From: Viola odorata
Lineage: Eukaryota; Streptophyta; Magnoliopsida; Malpighiales; Violaceae
Length of the DNA stretch: 64,000 bases
Assembly: GCA_963691705.1 (NCBI GenBank)
Contig: OY829538.1
Coordinates: 28,416,836-28,480,835 of the forward strand
Direction of reading: 5' to 3'
Positions 56,442 to 64,000 of the stretch are shown piece by piece. Each line of letters opens with the position of its first letter. Position 1 is the stretch's first letter. A program made the translations under genes and the position numbers. The notes under the pieces are model-generated. The model worked only from the letters and a program-made list of their open reading frames with translations, was not told the DNA's origin and did not search any database.

Positions 56442-58047
56442 TTCTAGTAATTGCATAGATAAAAGTTGACTACCAATTAGGAGCAATTCTGCAACACATT
56501 GACAGGCTGATATCAATTGAATGGTAGTGGGGACATTGTTTGAAATGTAGAGGTTATAGTGAATTGGAAATGGTGATGCAAACCATTGTGGCTGTAGAGA
56601 ACAGCACCACATGAAACTTTTCCTTGTTTTAGCTTGCTGGCAGTAGGGTGGTAGCATATATAGTTTGAATTATATCGATGGGGGATATTGACACTTAATG
56701 GTCTGGTTGTTTTTGACAGTCTAGTGATGTCTGTGTTTTCATCTTGTGCTTCAAGTTTCTGTTTCTTGTTCCCATACTGGAAAGCTCTTTTACTGAACAA
56801 AGTTATTTCAGGAGGTGGTGGGGTGCTTCTTTATGCTTCCAAGTATCACGATATCAGTACAGTTATCAATCTTTCTGGGCGTTATGATCTAAAGAGAGGC
56901 ATCGAGGACCGGTTTGGGAAGGAATTCATGGAAAAGATCAAGGGAGATGGATTCTTTGACGTCAAGAATAAAGCAAGTGGTTCTTTTTTCTTATCCAATC
57001 TTCTAAACTAGGAAGAGTTTCAATTATCCATCTACATCATGGTCGAGTTGTTCTCTCTCTCGGACATACACAAACACGTCCAAAACACTAATTGGTTTTT
57101 AACTTCTACAGGAGATGCTTATTGTGTTACTCAAGAGAGTTTGATGGATCGCCTCAACATAGATATAGATATAAATGAGGCATGCCTTCTAATTGATAAA
57201 GAATGCAGATGCGCATAATTTCCATTGTAGTAGCTTGTTTTCTTTCCAGAACTGTTCATTGTAGTTGTCCTATCATTTTTTTTCTTATCCGGGTTTTTCG
57301 TATGAGAAAAGGTACGAAAGTCCAGTTGGATAGTTTGTGGCCAAAGTTATTTTATATGGAGAAACCTTGCTATTCTCCTGCGAATTAGTAGATGAAATGG
57401 AGCATTTAGCACTAGAATTGTTGAATGGGTCAGTAAATTGGTTGTGTATGCGCCATTGACTCACCACTACTCCGCGTGCAGGGTCTTCACAATCCATGGA
57501 TTCACAGATGAGGTTATCCCTATCGAGGAGGCACATGAATTCGCCAAGATCATACCTAATCACAAACTACACGTCATAGAAGGAGCAAATCATTTATACA
57601 CCTCCCATCAAGTTGAGTTAGCCTCTCTTATTCTGAGCATAATAAAGGCAACGCTGCTGCAAGACAAGGGGATGGTTATGTGATTATAGGAAGCCGTTTT
57701 TTACTGGAAGAAGATTGAAAAAAGAAGAAATGGTTATAATAGTGTTTAACTTCTTCTCAGGTAATGTTTCAAGGTCAATCCATTCTAGACAAATTTTGAT
57801 AAAATTCTCTATCTTATTTGCTTAGTGAAATTTTGAATATGATATATTTGTACTTTGGAGAGTAAAGTTTTTATTTAATATAATAAAAAAAACAAAATAA
57901 ATCGGGTCTTCTCTAAGTAATTGATAAGTCTTGCTAACTTGGCATTTGAACTTCCAGAATTCAGTTTAATCTCATTGAAACATTTCTAATGCTACTTAAT
58001 TGTTTCTTATTTTAGCTTTTCTTTTTATGTGCAAATAAATAAATAAA
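56442..58047 (+). repeat. Duplicated segment, copy 2 (hydrolase exons 4-6 and flanks)
   Basis: Nearly identical to 30353-31966 over 1.6 kb, introns included, so it arose by DNA duplication and not through mRNA. It starts 60 bp after the PBS-like site. Confidence 0.92.
56812..57683 (+). pseudogene. Alpha/beta-hydrolase fragment, copy 2 (exons 4-6)
   Basis: Exons 56812-56976 (GGGVLLYASKYHDISTV), 57112-57188 or so (GDAYCVTQESLMDRLN, with a two-codon DI insertion relative to copy 1) and 57482-57683 (VFTIHGFTDEVIPIEE, EGANHLYTSH). The first three exons, including the nucleophile elbow residues, are missing. The donor after exon 5 is CAG|AT instead of CAG|GT and the exon 4 donor context is altered. 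It cannot encode a working enzyme. Confidence 0.85.
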
Positions 58048-58585
58048 AAGTTGATGATGATGGACGTAGTAGTTCATGTTCATGTTGATTAGGTGGAGAG
58101 ATGAGAGTGTTTATAATTTTATTAGTTTCTTCGATCATTTGTTTGTTGGACCCTGCTCGTACAGGGAAGATTAGATTTGGAGGTAGCTCAAGTGATAGTT
58201 CAAGCGAAGTTGAAGTGAGGTTGGTTGGATTCATGGTGGTAGTTGGATTATTGATAATTTCTTTTAATTTTTTATATTTTTCCACCTTTCGTTTCTTTTT
58301 CTGGCTCTCAACGTTTTCTTCATCTTGATTAAGTGTATGCATAATAGTTTGAATAGTTTTATTAGTGGCTTCTATCATATTTGTGAAAAGTTCAATTTTT
58401 ATTAAATCTTCATTCCATAAAGGAGTTTCAGTATTACAGATTGGAATTATACTTTCACTCATTATTTCATTATAAAGATTTTCAATATAGGATTTTTGAA
58501 TATCATCACATTTAGAAGATAGTTCTGCTTTTAATTCATATAAAACGGTGAAAAATGAATAATTATGATGAATTGTTATAATCAT
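58025..58585 (-). CDS. Hypothetical ORF, 186 codons, unrecognised
   Basis: Minus-strand open frame beginning MIITIHHNYSFFTVLYELKA. It is rich in Glu, Lys, Asn and Thr, with a likely helical middle (ESQKKKRKVEKYKKLKEIIN) and a Ser/Leu/Pro stretch (TSTSLELSLELPPNL). The last residues come from the duplicated hydrolase flank, so the natural end is lost or the frame is accidental. I do not recognise a family. It may be a piece of a transposon protein. Confidence 0.3.
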   Translation of the reverse strand: MIITIHHNYSFFTVLYELKAELSSKCDDIQKSYIENLYNEIMSESIIPICNTETPLWNEDLIKIELFTNMIEATNKTIQTIMHTLNQDEENVESQKKKRKVEKYKKLKEIINNPTTTMNPTNLTSTSLELSLELPPNLIFPVRAGSNKQMIEETNKIINTLISPPNQHEHELLRPSSSTFYLFICT

Positions 58586-58636
58586 GGGATAAAAATTCGA
58601 AATAATAAAAAAACAATTAAGATTTTAAATCAATTA

Positions 58637-60118
58637 GGGGGTGTTTGGTATCAAATCATGCTAGAGTTCAATTCATTTCATTAATAGAGTTCAATTAAAA
58701 TTCAATTGAACTCTATTAATGAATGAACTTTAGTGGTTGGTATAACAATATAAAATTGAAAAAATTCAATTGAATTGAAATGAACACATTGTTTCTTATG
58801 GCTAAGAAATGATTTCATTTTACTTATTTGACCATTATACCCCTAAATTAAAATTTACCCATAAAATAGAAGAAAAAAATTTAACCGTTCAATCTTAGAT
58901 AATTGAACCGGTAAATTTTCATACCAACGGATATGACATTTTATAATATATCAAAATAAAATATCAAGTATATCAAAAGTTAAAAATAAAGAAATAATCT
59001 AAAATTCAAATTAGTAATTACTATTTGTTGATACCTTTCTGGCTCATTTTTCTCCATTTTGTCTCTTTTTTACCATCTTGGCTCATTTTTACCATTTTTG
59101 TTCATTTTTCACCGTTTTGTCTCATTTTTTACCGTTTTGGCTCATTTTTTTCCGATTTGGCTCATTTTTTACCATTTTGGCTCGTTTAAAAATTGATGAA
59201 AAATGAGCAAAAACTGTAAAAATTGATGAAAAATGGGCAAAAATAGTAAAAAAATGAGCAAAAACTGTAAAAATCGATGAAAAATGAGCAAAAACGATAA
59301 AAAACTAGCCAAAATGATGAAAACGAGCAAAAAAGATAAAAAATGAACAAAAATGATGAAAAACTAGCCAAGATGATGAAAAACGAGCAAAAAGTGTAAA
59401 AACGATGAAAATGAGAAAAAATGATGAAAAATGAGCAAAAATGGTAAAAAATGATAAAAAAAGGTCAAGATGATGAAAAACGAGCAAAAAAGGTAGAGAA
59501 TGAGCAAAAACGGTGAAAAACGAGCAAAAATGGTAAAAATGATGAAAAACATGCTAAGATGATGAAAAACGAGCAAAAATGGTAAAAATGAGCAAAAATG
59601 GTAAAAAAACGAGCCAAGATAATGAAAAACAAGCAAAAATGGTAAAAAATGCGACAAAACGGTAAAAAATAGCCTAAGATGGTAAAAAACAAGCGAAGAT
59701 GGTAAAAAACGAGCCAAATTGGAAATATTAAGCTAAAACGAACCAAATTGGTAAAAAACTAGCTAAAATGGTAAAAAATGAGACTAGCAGGTGAAAACGA
59801 GCCAAAATAGTAAAGAACGAGCCTAACCGGTGAAAATGAACCTAAGTAGTAAATTTTCACTTAATTATAGAAAAATAAAATAATTTGGTGAAATAATTTT
59901 ATTAAGTAAAAGCTGAGAGCTTTTAAGTAATTATCTAATTAATTATTAAAAAACTAAATGAATTTCTCAACAATCCCACATATTTTGGCATGAATTCTAT
60001 CATTTGTTAATTGTGATGGTTCAATTTTATAAGAATTGAATTGAATTAAAAAAGTATATAACAAACACTGAACTTGAAAAGAGTTCAATTCAAATAGATT
60101 TTGATACCAAACAGTATC
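58637..60118. mobile_element. PIF/Tourist-like non-autonomous element with internal minisatellite
   Basis: Ends GGGGGTGTTTGGTATCAAA and (reverse complement) GATACTGTTTGGTATCAAA, each flanked by TTA (58634-58636 and 60119-60121). AGTTCAATT-type words repeat near both ends. No transposase. The middle is a minisatellite with an inverted arm. Confidence 0.7.
59040..59840. repeat. Minisatellite of GAGCAAAAATGGTAAAAAAT type with inverted arm
   Basis: From about 59190 to 59840 the plus strand repeats AAAAACGAGC(C)AAAATGGT/GATG units of roughly 20-35 bp. From about 59040 to 59186 the same unit runs in reverse complement (TTTTACCGTTTTGGCTCATT). The array can fold into a hairpin. The open frames across it, rich in Phe and Ser, are repeat by-products. 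Confidence 0.85.
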
Positions 60119-60121
60119 TTA

Positions 60122-61330
60122 GAAAAAAAAAAATATCAATACCGACCTTGGGATGCTACACAGTGGCCGAACAGTAGCAAGTTGACCAAATTGTGAAGAT
60201 AGTGGATATCAAATGAAGTAAATTCTAGAAATGCAAAATTTAGAATTAGCATCAAAAGAACCAAAATTAAAATATAATGGAAAGAAGCTACAAATAGAAG
60301 ATAAAAAGAGAGGCAATTATTCAATTGCAGAAATTACAATATGACAGAAGAAAACGGTGAGATAAAAGGAAATGGTACAATAACGTGTTTCTTTTTAATT
60401 TGTTTATAAAGAACATTTTCAAGTAAGTCGTTTGGTAGTTTTAACTATACATTCATCAAGGGAAAAAAAAGTCATACTAGCACCTGAATTTTTTTTTGCT
60501 CTTTTAATTTAACACCGAATATTTAAGTCGTTACAAATCTGCACTTAATTTTTATTCTGTTAGTTAAACTGGCATTCAGCACCCGAATCCCAAAATTTTC
60601 AATTGACTTTGACTAATGCAGTTAGACGATGTCATTTTTAAGCCCAATTTTTTCAAAAACTATTTATTACAGTCCTTGAATTTTATTTTTTTCAAAAATA
60701 CCACATCATATTTTTTTTAAGTTACGAAAAAAGAAATAAATACGAAAATAAATCACAAATTTCTATAATTTTTTTAAAAAATTATAAAATTCAAAAAACA
60801 ACCCCTACAAATTCAAAAAAACATTCGAAAATAAACAAAAAAAAATCCATAATTTTTAAAAAAAAATTAAAATATCAAAAAATAACATGAAAATTTCAAA
60901 ATTAAACAAAAACCCAAAATTTTGTTAAAAAATTAAATAAAATATTCAAAAAAATCAAAAAATATAAAAAGTGATGTAATTTTGTAATGAATTAAGAAAA
61001 ATTAAAAAATAATTAAAACAATTCTTGACAAACTATTTCTTTTCTAAATATTTAAAAATTAAAAAACTCTTTTCCTTCTTCCTCCTCACTCCATATCTCC
61101 CTCATTAATTTCACTCGTTGTTTGTGTTTGTTATGAAAGAAATGACATCATGTCAATCATCTCGTTCAAATTTTGTTTGGCGATCAAATTCGGTTGAAGG
61201 ATTTAATTTTTTTATTCTTTTACTTAAATTTTTATTGATAACAATTAAGGCTACCCCAAGGGTATTATCGTCCTTGTATCATTGTGATCGCGTGTCGAGC
61301 ACGTCAAATATAAGTGTATAATAGATATGA
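60122..61330. other. AT-rich spacer, probably decayed transposon
   Basis: No gene. 60470-60650 has the look of terminal DNA of a plant element (AGCACCTGAATTTTT, AGTCGTTACAAATCTGCAC). 60700-61060 is runs of A with short AAAATTC words. Confidence 0.45.
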
Positions 61331-61359
61331 AAAAAGGGTAGAAATACAACTTATCACTT

Positions 61360-64000
61360 GTCCACAGAGACTTCAGGGGATTTGTAGTTCTTGGTTGACT
61401 TCCTCATCACTGAGTGTGGTTGGCTGGTTCTGAAAATTAAAAAGAAAATAAAAGCAATTAAATAGTTCAAAACAGTCTTGGTCAAAGGTTTGGCCAAGAC
61501 AGGGGGTCAAGATTGAAAACAGTAAAAAGAAGGTTCCTAGTAAAAGCATGAACAGGCTATGTTCTTATGATTCGATCACTAATTCAATGGTGTCCATCTC
61601 GATATCTGCAGTGCTACTGTGGATAAGACAACACCCAACTCAAGTTTACCCTCGGTTGTCAGTCGAGGCCCACGGTTGTCAATCGGGTCTGAGTTGTATT
61701 ATTCATTTAACTGGGTCTCCCAAGATAAAATCTGAATTGTCAGTTCTAAACTTAAACAAGAAAGTAAAGAAACTAGAAAATAAATAATTACAAAAATAGA
61801 GATTATTAAGAGTAATTAGATCTCACGAAATATAAGAAACATAGCCCTCAAGCTCTTACCAAGAATGGTGATTAGCTAGATGTACTCATGAATGAATTAT
61901 AAAAATACTTGCTTGCATAAATAAAATAAATCCATGGATTCAAAGAATTAAATCCAGGAGCAAAGTATAAAGTGGCGGAAGAGAGGAGAAGAAGCGAGAG
62001 GAGAGAGAGGAGAGAGGAGGACAAGTTCAGCTATAAGAAAGCTAAAACTCCTCTGTCCTTCTCCAACTCAATCTCCTAAATAATCTCCTAAATAATCTCC
62101 AAACAAATTATCCTGATTTGTTTTGAATAAAAGTAGGAATTTAAAATATATAAAGATGGAAGGAGATCCTTGATAGGATTCTTAAATAAATATCTTCTTG
62201 ATCCTTCTCTTTGTCACTGGACAGCTGTGATTTGCCAGCTCGCAAGGCCCAACGCTGCTGCTCATGATTCCTCTTTCGCAGATGAGTCTTGGCTGCAAGC
62301 TTGGCCAAGCTCTAGGCCAAGACTGCCTGGAAATCAGCTTCAGTGCTTCCAGATCAGAATCTTCCAATAATTACCTCCAAACCAGAACTGGAAAGATATG
62401 GGAAATACAAGGGGAAATCAGTAGCTTTACTGCCCAAATAACTAGTAAATGGACAGTAAAAACATGATGAAATGCAATGTAATCAAATTCCCCACACTTA
62501 AACTATGCTTGCCCCCAAGCATACAGACTCAAAGACATACAAACAAAATAAATAAACATGGCAAAATAGAACAGACATCATAACCCCTAGAGTTCTCCTT
62601 TTAGCTGTTTACCCTACCACTGAATTTACCAAGACACTTCCCTAAGCGACCCAATGCTAGACTAACAAGGACAAATCAATACCCTAAACAAACTTCATCC
62701 AAATGGTATCAACACATCCTGCTAGATTTGGATTTATAATGTATAGGGGTCAAGACTCACCACAGATTTGAGTCTCACCGAATTGCTATTTTATCCAAAC
62801 GTGCCTAAAGACTAGTGCCATTTAAATCACTTATCAGCACATATCTTTCTTTTTTTTCTATGCCCTTGTATTTTTACAGACATATCGCGTGCCCTTTGTA
62901 TTTTTACAGGCATCAAATATAGACAGAGCTTGTTCTTTTTGGGCACCCAGAACTTCCACCTTTGCCATATTCTGCTATGACATTCCAGCACCTTTTTATG
63001 TCTCACACTCAACCAAATAGAACAACACACTCAAATCAGACGCAGCAAGCCTTGTCACCCTAATGTTCGTTAAGGTTTAAGCTAGACGTCCTTTAGACCA
63101 TGTGGATAGTGTTTGTTTGGGTGACATTAGATAATATGCCCCTTAGGCATTGATCAAGTTACGCTCATTTGCTTCCCTGTTACTAACGCATTGTTCCGCC
63201 TAGATAAGTGTCTACTTGCAATTTCAGTGGTTGACTAAACAGCCTAAGTTAAAAACTGGGGGCGGTGTACACTCATCAAGACAGACTCAAACAAACATAA
63301 AAAGAAAAGAACAAAAATTCATGCAAAACAGACTCAAGACTGGGCATACTTATGCAAAAAGAAAAAAGAAAAACGCAAAAACTGACTCAAAAATATCAAA
63401 AAATATCAATCAATATTCACAACAAAACACAAAACAGACTCTCACAATTGACACCCTCCCCACACTTGAAAGACACAATGTCCTCATTGTGTGGAGAGAC
63501 AAATAAAAACAGAAAGGAAAAAGGAAGGGAAACGACACGACCTGGGGGCAGATCAAGGTGCTGGAATGTTAGGATCTTGGCCTGATGCTTGGCCTAGATC
63601 CGCAACTGGAGGGGCTGCTTGGCTGGTTCTGAAAAAATGTCTTGGCCAAGGGCTTGGCCAAGACAACCGCCGAAGCTGAATTTTATGAATGCCTTCCTAG
63701 CGCTACAGCAGCCCTGGAAACAAGCATAAAGAATGAAAGGTGGATCAACGAAATACCTCTGAACTTTATTCACAAAAAATTAAAATAAAAAAAAATGAAA
63801 ATAAAAACATGGGTTGCCTCCCACGCAGCGCCCTTATTTATTGTCTTGGGCTCGACATTGCCATGGATTTCTTATCAAGAAACTTTCCCAAATTCTCTCC
63901 ATGCTCTAAGCTTGACAGGACCTTTGGGTGGCATTCCTTAGACATCCTTTAAAGGTATAAATTTGAATGGGTCGGGAGGTTGTTCCAGCTCATAATTCTG
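61360..64000 (-). mobile_element. Remnant of an Athila-like Ty3/gypsy retrotransposon (non-coding part), minus strand
   Basis: Reverse-strand phrases typical of this group as I remember it: GCTTGGGGGCAAGCATAG with TTTAAGTGTGGGGAATTTG (62480-62520), GTGTGGGGAGGG (63455-63466), and GCTGCGTGGGAGGCAACCCA near 63810-63830. No enzyme domains lie in the window, and neither boundary is seen; the right end runs off the window. CTTGGCCAAG palindromes recur. The assignment is from recalled phrases only. Confidence 0.4.
63639..63664. repeat. Perfect 12-bp inverted repeat with 2-bp loop
   Basis: Arm GTCTTGGCCAAG, loop GG, then the exact reverse complement. Related CTTGGCCAAG or TTGGCCAAGAC words occur at about 61479-61502 and 62308-62329. 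Confidence 0.85.

Noticed and set aside
59186..59746. Minus-strand ORFs of Phe/Ser repeats (FSSFLLVFHHL type)
   Set aside because: They are translations of the minisatellite; repeat units without stops give open frames by chance.
61118..61321. Short ORF MFVFVMKEMTSCQSS...
   Set aside because: Short, in AT-rich spacer, no splice or domain support.

Overview
This window is nuclear DNA of a flowering plant, most likely a eudicot. Genes have spliced GT-AG exons, the one housekeeping gene is a plant-type cytosolic ribosomal protein L5, and nearly everything else is plant transposable elements (mariner/Stowaway, Mutator, hAT, PIF/Harbinger, Ty3/gypsy) in AT-rich spacer. The species cannot be told from the sequence alone.

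Layout. 1-358: last exon of an unidentified + strand gene. 1093-3268 (-): complete RPL5 in nine exons, convergent with it. 3494-9815: a 6.3-kb mariner-like element flanked by TA, with a DD39D transposase broken by one frameshift, a nested Mutator-type foldback element (3654-5209) and an extra multi-exon gene on the opposite strand. 9825-28977: one Mutator-like element (MULE) with a perfect 9-bp target duplication. It has been blown apart by four insertions: retrotransposon A (10266-23209) in its left arm, retrotransposon B (14365-22694) inside the 3' LTR of A, and two related non-autonomous hAT elements (25070-26502 and 27139-28633). 29318-32722: a TTA-flanked PIF-like element holding an alpha/beta-hydrolase gene. 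33202-33328: a Stowaway MITE. 35695-44575: a hAT element with a broken transposase, split by retrotransposon C (38213-43911). 45167-51440: a decayed Tat-type Ty3/gypsy element (pol on -) with an antisense plant-mobile-domain ORF (+). 52.2-52.9 kb: dimeric tandem repeat. 54715-56382: 3' end of a second Tat-like element, an LTR and a PBS-like site, followed at once by a second, partial copy of the hydrolase locus (56442-58047). 58637-60118: a PIF/Tourist-like element with a minisatellite. 61.3-64 kb: remnants resembling an Athila-type element.

How it works together. Only RPL5 looks like an intact host gene (plus the tail exon at the left edge). The elements record an insertion order: mariner, then the MULE abutting its right end, then A into the MULE, then B into A, with the two hATs landing in other parts of the MULE. 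A, B and C are related Ty3/gypsy families sharing the same PBS and TGAT...ATCA LTR ends. Only B carries a full, though broken, gag-pol. A is gag-protease only. C carries a long open frame in which the integrase has decayed without acquiring stops. The observations most worth follow-up are the tRNA-like Pol III promoter shared by the two hAT elements, the long open frame of C, the extra gene inside the mariner element, and the duplicated hydrolase fragment beside an LTR.
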